64,000 nt of DNA from Vibrio syngnathi (lineage in GTDB: Bacteria; Pseudomonadota; Gammaproteobacteria; Enterobacterales; Vibrionaceae): assembly GCF_002119525.1 (NCBI RefSeq), contig NZ_CP017916.1:3038001-3102000 (forward strand). The letters run 5' to 3'. Positions within the stretch are counted from its first letter, which is position 1. Each line of letters begins with the position of its first letter. The position numbers and the translations under genes were made by a program. The notes under the pieces were generated by a model. That model did not search any database. It had not been told where the DNA came from and saw only the letters and a list, made by a program, of their open reading frames with translations. Of the stretch, positions 55,494 to 64,000 are shown piece by piece.

Positions 55494-55706
55494 TTATAGA
55501 GCTACAACGTTTGCAGCTTGAAGACCTTTTTGGCCTTGCTCTACTTCGAAAGACACTTGTTGGCCTTCTTTAAGAGTCTTGAAACCTTCAGAAGCGATAG
55601 CACGGAAGTGAACGAATACGTCAGCGCCGCCGTTGTCTTGAGTTAGGAAACCGAAACCTTTCTCTTCGTTAAACCATTTTACTACGCCGTTTGTTTTGTT
55701 AGACAT
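55494..55706 (-). CDS. Cold-shock protein (CspA family)
   Basis: The 70-residue protein starts at the ATG at 55706 ([20 protein letters not shown]) after AAGGGACAC. It has both RNA-binding motifs, KGFGFLT (RNP1) and VFVHF (RNP2), and is a single cold-shock domain. It binds single-stranded nucleic acid. An upstream Met at 55745 lies in what is probably the leader RNA. Which paralogue it is cannot be told. Confidence 0.93.
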   Translation of the reverse strand: MSNKTNGVVKWFNEEKGFGFLTQDNGGADVFVHFRAIASEGFKTLKEGQQVSFEVEQGQKGLQAANVVAL

Positions 55707-56014
55707 GATGTGTCCCTTATATAAAAATAAAAAATTAATCGCCAAAAGTGCGATGCGCTGAAAGCTTGAATTATTTAATGTATCTATGAAGCCAAGGGAA
55801 ACACTGAGAATAACAATGAAGCAATACTAAGGGTTTTACTTTACAACTGATGTTTCATTTAATAACTCTGAAAACAGAGCGAGGCCATTCTTGGTGATCT
55901 GGGTCGGGTTGTAAAGCTTTATTTGAAAATAATTGATGTTTTTTTGTTCGGTTGACTCAGATTACAGCCTTACTACGCCATTAAGCTCATTTATAACGCT
56001 TTGATCTTAAAAAA
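55707..56014 (-). promoter_or_regulatory. Leader and promoter region of the cold-shock gene
   Basis: These 308 bases carry no gene. Long structured 5' leaders are typical of cspA-like genes and the A/T-rich stretch near 55720-55740 before the ribosome site fits this. I cannot place the promoter exactly. Confidence 0.4.
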
Positions 56015-56125
56015 TTATTCATCCGGCTGCTTGGTTCGAAGATCCACATATGGCCAGTAATAATGTTCTACTAGAATCAAGAGTACGACAAAAGCAAAAA
56101 CAAACGCCGCAACAGCACTCTCCAC
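56015..56125 (-). CDS. Possible 36-residue single-membrane-segment protein
   Basis: Five bases after the DeoR stop a GTG at 56125 opens VESAVAAFVFAFVVLLILVE, then HYYWPYVDLRTKQPDE and a TAA. One clear membrane segment followed by an aromatic, charged tail resembles many small membrane proteins. No strong ribosome site is present, so translation would depend on coupling to the regulator gene. Unrecognised. Confidence 0.35.
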   Translation of the reverse strand: MESAVAAFVFAFVVLLILVEHYYWPYVDLRTKQPDE

Positions 56126-56129
56126 GTAA

Positions 56130-56906
56130 CTAAACTACCAGTATCTTCACACCAAGTTCTCGTAAAGCATCAAGCACCTTAGGGTCAGCGCCGTCATCTG
56201 TAATCAATGTGTCAATCTGAGAAGCGGTAGCGAGTAACTTCCCACCATGCTTACCTACTTTGCTGCTATCTATCAGAGCCACAATACGATCACCATACTC
56301 CAGCAGCTTTTTCTCTGCCATATAGACCAATAGATCAGAGGTATGCACGCCAGCTGTCGTAACACCCGTACCCGTAAAGAAGACAAAACGACTTTTATGG
56401 TCATCTGCTGCTTCTTCATCTGGAGAAATAGTGATCTGACGTTCGGGTAGATATTGGCCACCAAGTATGATGATACTTTGATGATCTTGACTAATCAGCT
56501 GATAAGCCAATGGCATAAAATTCGTCACAACTTGCACATCACGATGCGCTAAATGCTCTCCCATCAAAAAAGTCGTATTGCTACCACTCACAATAATACT
56601 GTCGTGTTCTTCACACATATCTGCCGCAGCTTTAGCAATTCGCTTTTTCGCTACATAGCTTTCTATATCTGTTTCGCAGGGGATAAAGCTGCTTGGTGCA
56701 TGAGTTGCGGCTAGGGACGAGTCAAAATTGATTACCTCTGCCCCATTACGGATTTTTTTCAGCCTTCCTTCTTCCGCCAACTTTGTAATGTCCCGACGAG
56801 CTGTAGATAAAGAGATATCTAACATCTTTACATAGTCATTTGTCGTTATAAACGTGTGACTTGCTAGATGATCCAACAAGCTTCTATGACGCTGAGCTTC
56901 ATTCAT
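56130..56906 (-). CDS. DeoR-family transcriptional regulator
   Basis: The N-terminal helix-turn-helix reads FITTNDYVKMLDISLSTARRDITKLAEEGRL and the C-terminal DeoR sensor domain has IIVSGSNTTFLMGEHL and FFTGTGVTTAGVHTSDLLV. The family responds to sugar phosphates. It is divergent to the sugar-phosphate operon starting at 57118, and repeats in the 211-base gap look like its operators. The 258-residue length is normal. Confidence 0.92.
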   Translation of the reverse strand: MNEAQRHRSLLDHLASHTFITTNDYVKMLDISLSTARRDITKLAEEGRLKKIRNGAEVINFDSSLAATHAPSSFIPCETDIESYVAKKRIAKAAADMCEEHDSIIVSGSNTTFLMGEHLAHRDVQVVTNFMPLAYQLISQDHQSIIILGGQYLPERQITISPDEEAADDHKSRFVFFTGTGVTTAGVHTSDLLVYMAEKKLLEYGDRIVALIDSSKVGKHGGKLLATASQIDTLITDDGADPKVLDALRELGVKILVV

Positions 56907-56928
56907 TGTTCATACCATTAAGTTCTTT

Positions 56929-57073
56929 TGAAGTATTTTGACGCATTATGAACTTTTGAGCAATTGAATTCTTAATATGACCTTTTATGAAGTATTCTGA
57001 CTTAAAATATGTGATCAACACCATTATTTTGTTCACAATAAATCAAAAATGACTTTACGTGACCGCATTTGAC
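56929..57073. promoter_or_regulatory. Candidate operators between the DeoR gene and the sugar-phosphate operon
   Basis: TGAAGTATTTTGAC (56929-56942) recurs as TGAAGTATTCTGAC (56988-57001), 59 bases away in the same orientation. Near the operon side TGAC occurs at 57050, 57060 and 57070, exactly one helical turn apart. DeoR-type repressors often bind such spaced direct repeats. Confidence 0.5.
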
Positions 57074-57117
57074 CACTTATAGTCAACTTGCGTCATGAGA
57101 AGTCACTGGAGAGTAAA

Positions 57118-57960
57118 ATGAAATACCAAGCAGTAATGATTGATTTAGATGGAACACTGTTAAGTGATGCTGAGCAGATCTGCGTGACTAACAAACAAGC
57201 GATTTGTCTTGCCGTTAATAATGGATATCAGGTGAGCTTGGCGAGTGGTAGACCGCACCAGCTGATGATGCCATATGTTGACCAACTTCAATTATCGCTA
57301 CCAATCATCTGCTGCAATGGTGCCTATATTTATGACCCTAAAACACAACGTGTTCAACATCAGCACACAATTAGTCATGAATCACTAACGGGTCTGTTGA
57401 GCTTACTGAATGATGGACATTTCACCTTCACCATCTATTCAAGTAAAGGCATCTTTGCTCAAAAAGAATCAACTCATACAAAGGGTTTAGAAAAAAAGGC
57501 TGAGGTTATTAATGCCGCAATGGAGCTGCAGATCATCCCAACGCTGACCGAACTCATCGCTCGCAGTGGCGATGTATACAAGGTATTAGTGTCTAGCCAA
57601 GACAAAGAATCTCTAAACCAGTTACGAGATTCCTTAAAAACGCACTTCCAAGCTGACTTATCAACACCGAATAAATTGGACATTACGTCTAAAGCAGCCA
57701 CCAAAGGCCACGCTCTTCAGCAGTGGCTAAATGACCAAAGAATTTCATCTCATAACACCATTGCTTTTGGGGATGGGGACAACGATGCCTCTATGTTCCG
57801 ACTTGTCGGAGAACCTGTCGCAATGGCTAATGCCAGCCCTGCTTTAAAAGGCATGGCTAATCTAATTGTTACCAATAACAACGGCTGTGGAATTGGCCAG
57901 TACCTTCGCTTGATAGTGCAAGAAGGCCAACACACATGCCAAAACACTTTTAGTTACTAA
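57118..57960 (+). CDS. Cof-type HAD phosphatase
   Basis: The 280-residue protein starts at an ATG after GGAGAG and reads MKYQAVMIDLDGTLLSD (nucleophile Asp9, Asp11), with SLASGRP, CCNGAYIYD, a C2 cap, and IAFGDGDNDASMFRLVG. Cof-type enzymes dephosphorylate a wide set of sugar phosphates. First gene of the operon; the next gene starts 9 bases on. Confidence 0.88.
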   Translation: MKYQAVMIDLDGTLLSDAEQICVTNKQAICLAVNNGYQVSLASGRPHQLMMPYVDQLQLSLPIICCNGAYIYDPKTQRVQHQHTISHESLTGLLSLLNDGHFTFTIYSSKGIFAQKESTHTKGLEKKAEVINAAMELQIIPTLTELIARSGDVYKVLVSSQDKESLNQLRDSLKTHFQADLSTPNKLDITSKAATKGHALQQWLNDQRISSHNTIAFGDGDNDASMFRLVGEPVAMANASPALKGMANLIVTNNNGCGIGQYLRLIVQEGQHTCQNTFSY

Positions 57961-57969
57961 GGATAAATC

Positions 57970-58701
57970 ATGAAAAAAGTAAAAATTGCCGCAGGATTAG
58001 CACACGTAGATTACGGCCACATTGCAGACGTAGTGAAAGAAGTATCTGATGCTGGTGCCGATTACATCCACTGTGATGCAGCAGATATGCATGACCTGAA
58101 AAACCTGCAATTGATGGGGGGGCATCAAATTGTTGAAGGCATTCGTCCTTACACTGAAAAGCCAATTGAAGTTCACGCTTACTTCAAAGATTGCGACAAA
58201 TTATTTATCGATAAAATCGCAGCTGCTGGTGCAGACATGCTGATTCTACCAGCTGAGCATTTTATCGGTGCTCCTCTGTGTTACATCATTAAGTACTGTC
58301 AAAACCACGGTATGAAATTTGGTTTAACCGTTGGTGCATTAACGCCAGTGTCATTTGTTAAAGAATCTATCTACTACCTAGACCGTTTACACATTGTTAT
58401 TCACGGCATTACTGATGGCGATGATGAATGGTTATGGCGCAAATCTGCGATTGCAATGATCCGCGAAGCACGTGAACTCATCAACGAACGCAACCCTAAC
58501 TGTGAGCTATGTGTAGATGGCGGTATCCGTAACCACAACATCGAAGAACTGCTTAATGAAGATATTGATGTGATGGTTGCATCGACAAATATCTTTGGCC
58601 ACAAAGACGGCATCACAGCAGGCGTTCGTGACTTCCGCGCAGCAATCGACCAACTGGAAGATAAAGCAGCGGCAGACACAAAAGAAGTCGAAACCGTTTA
58701 A
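57970..58701 (+). CDS. Ribulose-phosphate 3-epimerase family protein, divergent
   Basis: The 243-residue TIM barrel has the metal ligands of Rpe: His34 and Asp36 in YIHCDAAD, His69 in VHAYF and the Asp of VDGGIRN near 178. The usual N-terminal APS catalytic Ser is absent (IAAGLAH instead). AAGGA precedes the ATG. It may epimerise a different ketose phosphate from D-ribulose 5-phosphate. Substrate cannot be assigned from sequence. Confidence 0.8.
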   Translation: MKKVKIAAGLAHVDYGHIADVVKEVSDAGADYIHCDAADMHDLKNLQLMGGHQIVEGIRPYTEKPIEVHAYFKDCDKLFIDKIAAAGADMLILPAEHFIGAPLCYIIKYCQNHGMKFGLTVGALTPVSFVKESIYYLDRLHIVIHGITDGDDEWLWRKSAIAMIREARELINERNPNCELCVDGGIRNHNIEELLNEDIDVMVASTNIFGHKDGITAGVRDFRAAIDQLEDKAAADTKEVETV

Positions 58702-58758
58702 GTAATTGCCTAGCGCAGTTTCTATCGAATCGATGCGCCACAGCAATCTAGAAATAAC

Positions 58759-58798
58759 GGTGCTAAACCTACCCCCCTCTATGCTCGGGTTTGGCACC
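58759..58798 (+). repeat. Intergenic hairpin in the sugar-phosphate operon
   Basis: GGTGCTAAACC and GGTTTGGCACC pair at 10 of 11 positions across an 18-base pyrimidine-rich loop. No T-run follows, and the next gene's AAGGAT ribosome site comes 8 bases later, so it more likely sets mRNA processing or stability than termination. Confidence 0.5.
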
Positions 58799-58816
58799 AC
58801 TACCAAGGATTAAACC

Positions 58817-59977
58817 ATGACACAGTTTCAACACTATCAACCGACCAAGCTAACCTTTGGTGCGGGTGAGATTCAGAAAATAGGTCAGCTTATCGCTCAA
58901 TATGGCACACGTTGCCTAGTAGTATCCGAACCTATTTTTGATGCAGTAAAGCCAGCCTATGACCGCATTTTTACTTTGCTTTCAGAGCAAGGAATTGAAG
59001 TGACTCATTTTGATGGTGTCGTACCGAATCCGCCTACAACCGTCGTTGAACTTGGCCGCCAAGTGGCCATCGGAAATAACTGTGATGTGGTTTTGGCCAT
59101 TGGTGGTGGTTCATCGATTGATACAGCAAAAATCATTTCGGCAACGATCAATACAGAGTCTCTAGATTGGGCTCATTGGTTTGCCACTTATGATTCACCG
59201 TTTGGGGACGTCAACCCACTACCCGCGAAAGTCGTACCTTTGATCGCTGTACCTACAACATCGGGAACTGGCTCTCAAGTGACGCAAGCGGCAGTGATTA
59301 CCGACCTTGAGCAACATGCAAAGCTAACACTGTTTCACCCTGAATTTTTCCCTTGTGAAGCGTTAATCGATCCAGAGCTCATGCTGACACTGCCTCCACG
59401 TATGACAGCTATGACAGGATTTGATGCTTTTTCACATGCGTTTGAATCATTTACGGGTACTCGACCATCTCCATTTGTTGATGGTATGGCGTTAGAAGCA
59501 ATGAAGCTTGTCATTGATCACCTACCGAGTGTTGTCGACAACGGCGCAGATTTACATGGCCGCTGCCAACTCGCGAAAGCAGACACACTTGGCGGGATCT
59601 CGCTAGCTAATGGCGGTGCGGGGGCGCCACACCCTTTAGGCGAAATCTTAGGTAGTAGCAAAACAAACCTACCACATGGGTTAACACTCGCAGTGGTTTA
59701 TCCAGCTTATGCACAACTTCAATGGCGCAAGCAACCAGAGAGATTTGCTCAAGTGGCTGAGTTATTTGGTGCTGTGGGAAGTACCGAAGAAAAAGCTCAA
59801 TCATTAGCGGCTGCTCTTGTGAAATTCCTTGAACGCATCGGTCTTGAATCGAACTTAACTCAAGTAGGTGTCACCAAAGAAGATGTTCAAAAGTTGGAGC
59901 CGGCTTTTTGCTTTGATCTACCACTAACCAGTGGTGAAGAAATGAAAAAAGTATTGCAGGCCAGTTTGGTTGAATAA
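58817..59977 (+). CDS. Iron-containing alcohol dehydrogenase
   Basis: The 386-residue protein has the NAD-binding GGGSSIDTAK near residue 96, and the metal ligands: Asp and His in GFDAFSHAFE near 200, His in GAPHPLGE and His in LPHGLTLAVV. It reduces or oxidises a small aldehyde or alcohol. In a sugar-phosphate operon it may reduce an aldehyde such as glycolaldehyde or lactaldehyde; the true substrate is unknown. Confidence 0.88.
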   Translation: MTQFQHYQPTKLTFGAGEIQKIGQLIAQYGTRCLVVSEPIFDAVKPAYDRIFTLLSEQGIEVTHFDGVVPNPPTTVVELGRQVAIGNNCDVVLAIGGGSSIDTAKIISATINTESLDWAHWFATYDSPFGDVNPLPAKVVPLIAVPTTSGTGSQVTQAAVITDLEQHAKLTLFHPEFFPCEALIDPELMLTLPPRMTAMTGFDAFSHAFESFTGTRPSPFVDGMALEAMKLVIDHLPSVVDNGADLHGRCQLAKADTLGGISLANGGAGAPHPLGEILGSSKTNLPHGLTLAVVYPAYAQLQWRKQPERFAQVAELFGAVGSTEEKAQSLAAALVKFLERIGLESNLTQVGVTKEDVQKLEPAFCFDLPLTSGEEMKKVLQASLVE

Positions 59978-60030
59978 GCGACAGTCACAAATTCACGTTT
60001 GTCATAATTAAAGAAAATGGAGATTGAAAC

Positions 60031-60774
60031 ATGGAATGCAAGAACAACACTTTAGGTCATACAGCTTTGAAATTGGAAAGAGAGGAATTCATTGCCAGTA
60101 ACCTAAAAGCGTTGGTCTTTGACTTCGATGGTCTTCTCGTCGATACAGAAACCTGTATGTTCAAAGCCTGGGAAGCTTTGTTAAAACCATACGGCGTTGA
60201 AGTTTCGCCACTCCAGGTTGCTGGCCTAGTTGGGAGCTCAGCGCCAGCAACCTACCTTTATCAACTATTCAACAAAGCGTCGAATCAAAAGCTGTCCGAT
60301 TCACAAATTCGCGATCGAGTGATCGCTCATGCCTACCAATTAATTGCTTCAATAACAGAACGAGAAGGTGTCCGTCAGTATCTAGACTTTGCTAAATCAC
60401 ACTCATTGAGCATTGCACTGGCCACCAGCTCAGAGGCTGATCATTACATGCCAATTCTGAATCGTTTGAACCTTACACACTATTTCGACTGCTTTATCGG
60501 AGCAGAAGACATTGCCTCAGATAGACGGAAACCACATCCCGATGTGTATTTAGCGGCATTAGAACAACTCGGTGTATCTGCCCATCAAGCCATCGCTTTC
60601 GAAGATTCCCCTCCTGGAATTATGGCGGCTCGATCGGCAGGAATACCAACAGTTGCAGTAACCAATTTGCTCACTCGTCACCTCGATGTCTCGCTAGCCA
60701 ACGTGGTGCTGAGTTCGATGAATGATCAAACGCTACTGCAATTGATAAACCAACTTACCGAGAATGAACAATGA
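60031..60774 (+). CDS. HAD-superfamily sugar phosphatase/phosphomutase-like protein
   Basis: The 247 residues include [12 protein letters not shown] (Asp30 and Asp32 approximately), a helical cap, [19 protein letters not shown] and [11 protein letters not shown], the beta-phosphoglucomutase-like subfamily. A GGAG ribosome site precedes the ATG at 60031, which leaves about 27 extra residues ahead of the first motif. ATGA overlap with the transaldolase gene. Substrate unknown. Confidence 0.85.
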   Translation: MECKNNTLGHTALKLEREEFIASNLKALVFDFDGLLVDTETCMFKAWEALLKPYGVEVSPLQVAGLVGSSAPATYLYQLFNKASNQKLSDSQIRDRVIAHAYQLIASITEREGVRQYLDFAKSHSLSIALATSSEADHYMPILNRLNLTHYFDCFIGAEDIASDRRKPHPDVYLAALEQLGVSAHQAIAFEDSPPGIMAARSAGIPTVAVTNLLTRHLDVSLANVVLSSMNDQTLLQLINQLTENEQ

Positions 60775-61724
60775 ATAAATTAGAACAACTGAAAAAGCAC
60801 ACCACTGTCGTTGCCGACACAGGTGATATTGATGCTATTGCTGCATTTCAACCTGAAGACGCCACAACTAACCCATCTCTAGTACTAAAAGCCGCAGAAA
60901 TGCCGCAATACGATCACTTAATCGCCGATGCGATCACTTGGGCAAAAGCACAAAGCAACGACAAATCACAACAGTTGATCGACGCTGGAGACAAACTGGC
61001 GGTCAACATTGGTTTAGAAATTCTAAAAACGGTACCGGGGCGCATCTCAACAGAAGTCGACGCTCGTATGTCATTCGACAGAGTCGCAAGCTTGGCAAAA
61101 GCTCGTAAGCTTATCGGCATGTATAACGAAGCTGGCATCAGTAACGACCGAATCCTAATTAAGTTAGCGTCAACTTGGGAAGGCATTCGAGCAGCTCAAG
61201 AGCTAGAGAAAGAAGGCATCAACTGCAACCTAACTCTGCTGTTCAACTTTGCACAAGCCAAAGCCTGTGCAGAAGCTGGTGTTTTCTTAATCTCACCTTT
61301 TGTCGGTCGTATCCTAGATTGGTACAAAACCAATACCGATAAAAAAGAGTACCTTCCTCATGAAGATCCTGGTGTCGTTTCAGTATCTGAAATTTACAAC
61401 TACTACAAAGATCATGGCTACAACACGGTTGTGATGGGCGCGAGCTTCCGCAATGCCGATGAAGTCCTAGCATTAGCGGGCTGTGACCGTTTGACCATAG
61501 GCCCTGCAATTTTAGACCAACTTGCAGCACAAGAAGGCTCTGTTGAGCGCCTACTCTTTGCCGACCGTGACACCATCAAAGATACACCAACAGCTATGAC
61601 TGAAGCACAGTTCCGCTGGGAGATGAACCAAGACCCGATGGCAACAGAAAAGCTAGCCGAAGGCATCCGTAACTTTGCAGTCGATCAAGGCAAGTTAGAA
61701 ACCATGATCGAAGCACGCCTGTAG
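60771..61724 (+). CDS. talB: Transaldolase
   Basis: The 317-residue TalB-type enzyme begins [19 protein letters not shown] and has [13 protein letters not shown], the Schiff-base lysine segment [12 protein letters not shown], and [18 protein letters not shown] with [12 protein letters not shown]. It moves a dihydroxyacetone unit between sugar phosphates. ATGA overlap with the gene before, 10-base gap to transketolase. Confidence 0.95.
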   Translation: MNKLEQLKKHTTVVADTGDIDAIAAFQPEDATTNPSLVLKAAEMPQYDHLIADAITWAKAQSNDKSQQLIDAGDKLAVNIGLEILKTVPGRISTEVDARMSFDRVASLAKARKLIGMYNEAGISNDRILIKLASTWEGIRAAQELEKEGINCNLTLLFNFAQAKACAEAGVFLISPFVGRILDWYKTNTDKKEYLPHEDPGVVSVSEIYNYYKDHGYNTVVMGASFRNADEVLALAGCDRLTIGPAILDQLAAQEGSVERLLFADRDTIKDTPTAMTEAQFRWEMNQDPMATEKLAEGIRNFAVDQGKLETMIEARL

Positions 61725-61734
61725 GAGAAGCATA

Positions 61735-63729
61735 ATGATTACACGAACTAAATTAGCTGACGCTATTCGCGTTCTAAGCATGGACGCTGTACAAAAAGCA
61801 GGCTCGGGCCACCCCGGAGCACCGATGGGCATGGCCGATATCGCTGAAGTTCTATGGCGTGATTTTCTAAAACACAATCCGAGCAACCCTAACTGGGCCG
61901 ACCGCGACCGTTTTATCTTGTCGAATGGCCATGGCTCAATGCTTATCTATAGCTTGTTACACCTATCTGGTTACGAGCTATCAATGGATGACATCAAATC
62001 TTTCCGTCAATTACACAGTAAAACCGCAGGTCACCCTGAATACGGTTACGCTCCAGGTATTGAAACCACTACAGGCCCATTAGGGCAAGGCATCACCAAC
62101 GGTGTCGGCATGGCTTTGGCTGAAAAGGTGCTGGCTGAACAGTTCAACCGTGAAGGCCACGATATTGTTGATCACCACACCTACGTGTTCATGGGCGACG
62201 GCTGCATGATGGAAGGTATTTCTCATGAAGCATGTTCACTTGCCGGTACGCTTGGACTAGGGAAGCTGGTCGCTTTTTGGGATGACAATGGCATTTCGAT
62301 TGATGGCGAAGTCGACGGCTGGTTCTCTGATGACACACCAAAACGTTTTGAAGCCTACGGTTGGCATGTTATTGCTGATGTTGATGGTCATAACGCTGAT
62401 GATATTCACAAAGCGATTACTGAAGCTAAAGCCGTAACAGATAAACCAACCTTAATTTGCTGCAAAACCGTGATTGGTTTTGGCTCACCAAACAAGTCAG
62501 CCAGTCATGACTGTCATGGTGCTCCGTTAGGTGCTGATGAAGTCGCATTGGTTCGACTCAACCTCGGCTGGGACCATCCTGAATTTGAAATTCCTCAAGA
62601 TGTATACCAAGCATGGGATGGGAAAGATAAAGGACAAAGCAATGAAGATGACTGGCAAACACGTTTCAATGCTTATCAAGAGGCGCACCCAGAATTAGCC
62701 GCTGAGTTTTTGCGTCGTAGCCAGAACCTATTACCTGAAAATTGGGATCAGCACACTCAAGATCTAATCCAGACTTTGCAAGCGAATCCACAAACCATCG
62801 CGACTCGCAAAGCATCACAAAATACTATTGAAGCATTCGGACCATTACTGCCAGAGTTTTTGGGAGGTTCTGCCGATTTAACCCCTTCAAACTTAACTAA
62901 CTGGTCAGGCTCAAAAGCAATTACCGCTCAAGATGCGTCAGGAAACTACTTGAGTTACGGCGTTCGTGAATTTGCGATGTCTGCAATGATGAATGGCGTG
63001 GCGTTGCATGGTGGCTTTATCCCATACGGCGGTACGTTCTTGATGTTCATGGAGTACGCTCGTAACGCGCTTCGTATGGCAGCACTAATGAAGCAACGCA
63101 GTATCTTCGTTTATACCCATGACTCTATCGGTTTGGGGGAAGATGGTCCGACACACCAACCGGTTGAACAAATCGCATCGCTTCGACTTACCCCAAACAT
63201 GAGCACTTGGCGTCCTTGCGACCAAGTAGAAACCGCGGTGGCTTGGAAGTCTGCTATCGAACGTTTTGATGGCCCAACGTCATTGATTTTCTCTCGCCAG
63301 AACCTTGTTCAATTCGAACGTGATCAAGACACGCTTTCCAATGTAGCGAAAGGTGGATACATCCTTTCTGACTGTGAAGGTGACCCACAGCTGATTCTAA
63401 TCGCTACGGGCTCTGAAGTAGCACTCGCCATGGAAGCAAAAGTACAACTCAGCCATGTTCGCTGCCGCGTAGTTTCAATGCCGGCCACCGATATTTTTGA
63501 CGCACAAAGCGCGGAATACAAGGAACAGGTTTTACCAAGCCATGTTACAGCACGAGTTGCCATAGAAGCTGGTATCCGTGACTACTGGTTCAAGTATGTC
63601 GGGCTACACGGCGACATTGTGGGAATGACAAGCTTTGGTGAATCAGCACCAGCAGAGCAACTCTTCGAAATGTTTGGATTTACGGTTGAAAACATCGTTG
63701 AAAAATCCCTAGCGGTTCTGGAGAAGTAA
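61735..63729 (+). CDS. tkt: Transketolase
   Basis: The 664-residue thiamine diphosphate enzyme has [33 protein letters not shown], the cofactor motif [28 protein letters not shown], and the pyrimidine-domain [18 protein letters not shown]. It moves a two-carbon unit between sugar phosphates. This copy belongs to a catabolic operon and is probably an extra gene beside the housekeeping tkt. Confidence 0.95.
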   Translation: MITRTKLADAIRVLSMDAVQKAGSGHPGAPMGMADIAEVLWRDFLKHNPSNPNWADRDRFILSNGHGSMLIYSLLHLSGYELSMDDIKSFRQLHSKTAGHPEYGYAPGIETTTGPLGQGITNGVGMALAEKVLAEQFNREGHDIVDHHTYVFMGDGCMMEGISHEACSLAGTLGLGKLVAFWDDNGISIDGEVDGWFSDDTPKRFEAYGWHVIADVDGHNADDIHKAITEAKAVTDKPTLICCKTVIGFGSPNKSASHDCHGAPLGADEVALVRLNLGWDHPEFEIPQDVYQAWDGKDKGQSNEDDWQTRFNAYQEAHPELAAEFLRRSQNLLPENWDQHTQDLIQTLQANPQTIATRKASQNTIEAFGPLLPEFLGGSADLTPSNLTNWSGSKAITAQDASGNYLSYGVREFAMSAMMNGVALHGGFIPYGGTFLMFMEYARNALRMAALMKQRSIFVYTHDSIGLGEDGPTHQPVEQIASLRLTPNMSTWRPCDQVETAVAWKSAIERFDGPTSLIFSRQNLVQFERDQDTLSNVAKGGYILSDCEGDPQLILIATGSEVALAMEAKVQLSHVRCRVVSMPATDIFDAQSAEYKEQVLPSHVTARVAIEAGIRDYWFKYVGLHGDIVGMTSFGESAPAEQLFEMFGFTVENIVEKSLAVLEK

Positions 63730-63730
63730 T

Positions 63731-64000
63731 ATGAGCATGGCACAACGCTTTATTGAAAACCAAAGCCAAGACTGCCTGCGAACTAAGGCTGCAAAAGTAG
63801 CCTTAGAGCAAGTCCTAAAAACGCTAACACCTTCTAGCGTGATTGGTATCGGCACTGGTGCAACAGTTGAAGTTTTCATTCAACTATTGAAAGAGAGTGG
63901 CGCTGAGTTTGCTCATTGCGTATCCAGTTCGGTTCGCTCAAGTCGAGCTTTATCCTCTGCAGGGCTGAATGAGATATCCATATCTGAATGTGGCCGTGTT
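63731..64000 (+). CDS. rpiA: Ribose-5-phosphate isomerase A, cut by the window end
   Basis: From ATG 63731 the frame reads MSMAQRFIENQSQDCLRTKA, then VIGIGTGATVEVFIQLL and CVSSSVRSSRAL. GIGTG and SSxxS are the RpiA phosphate-binding motifs. Ninety codons are present. It begins one base after the transketolase stop, so it belongs to the same operon. Confidence 0.85.
   Translation, partial: MSMAQRFIENQSQDCLRTKAAKVALEQVLKTLTPSSVIGIGTGATVEVFIQLLKESGAEFAHCVSSSVRSSRALSSAGLNEISISECGRV

Noticed and set aside
56130..64000. Sulfoquinovose (sulfo-transketolase/transaldolase) pathway
   Set aside because: The transaldolase and transketolase look like normal TalB/Tkt, and no sulfosugar isomerase, transporter or sulfo-lactaldehyde-specific enzyme can be recognised in the window.
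1..64000. CRISPR arrays, rRNA and tRNA genes
   Set aside because: No regularly spaced identical repeats and no recognisable tRNA or rRNA sequence were seen while reading the window.

Overview
The window is bacterial and almost certainly Vibrionaceae (genus Vibrio, resembling the Splendidus clade). The evidence is the chromosome-I style order lpxL-slmA-coaBC-radC-rpmBG-mutM-waa-coaD-hldD, Vibrio-like RmlA-D, SecB, GpsA and CysE proteins, and decayed IS5/IS3-family elements of a type common in vibrios. Genes are dense and in long operons. I see no rRNA, tRNA or CRISPR array.

Layout. (1) 1-1022: debris of IS5- and IS3-family insertion sequences. (2) 1055-11953, minus strand: an accessory cell-surface operon. 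It holds a PRK-like kinase fused to a GT-C-type membrane protein, a HAD phosphatase, a class II aldolase, a two-domain nucleotidyltransferase, GtrA, a DPM1-like GT2, a GDPD-like protein and two more multi-membrane GT-C-like proteins, the last broken by an in-frame amber codon. (3) 12099-12897: a decayed but complete IS5-family element. (4) 12997-23398, plus strand: an ABC-transporter-dependent O-antigen operon (wzm, wzt, methyltransferase, two HAD/COG5610-like proteins, three GT4 enzymes). (5) 23552-29002: housekeeping genes yibN, secB, gpsA, cysE, envC and a TetR regulator, with palindromic repeats. (6) 29143-32567: rmlBADC for dTDP-L-rhamnose. (7) 32926-45912: hldD, a lipid A acyltransferase and the LPS inner/outer core genes (two GT9, GT4, GT25, GT90, waaA, waaF, kdkA, coaD). 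(8) 46121-55706: mutM, rpmG, rpmB, radC, coaBC, slmA, lpxL, pyrE, rph, yicC and a cold-shock gene. (9) 56015-64000: a DeoR-controlled sugar-phosphate operon (HAD, Rpe-like epimerase, Fe-alcohol dehydrogenase, HAD, transaldolase, transketolase, rpiA running off the window).

How the parts fit. Regions 4, 6 and 7 together make LPS: HldD and the Waa enzymes build heptose/Kdo core on lipid A finished by two LpxL/M-family acyltransferases, RmlA-D supply dTDP-rhamnose, and Wzm/Wzt export an O-polysaccharide that a coiled-coil methyltransferase may cap. Region 2 looks like a separate, poorly described pathway. It has enzymes to make, phosphorylate/dephosphorylate and nucleotide-activate a small sugar or polyol, next to a GT2/GtrA/GT-C set that would move a lipid-linked residue across the membrane and attach it in the periplasm. 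It is bracketed by IS remnants, so it is probably exchangeable. This region is the best candidate for an undescribed system. Region 9 is a self-contained catabolic operon with its own pentose-phosphate enzymes and an unidentified substrate.
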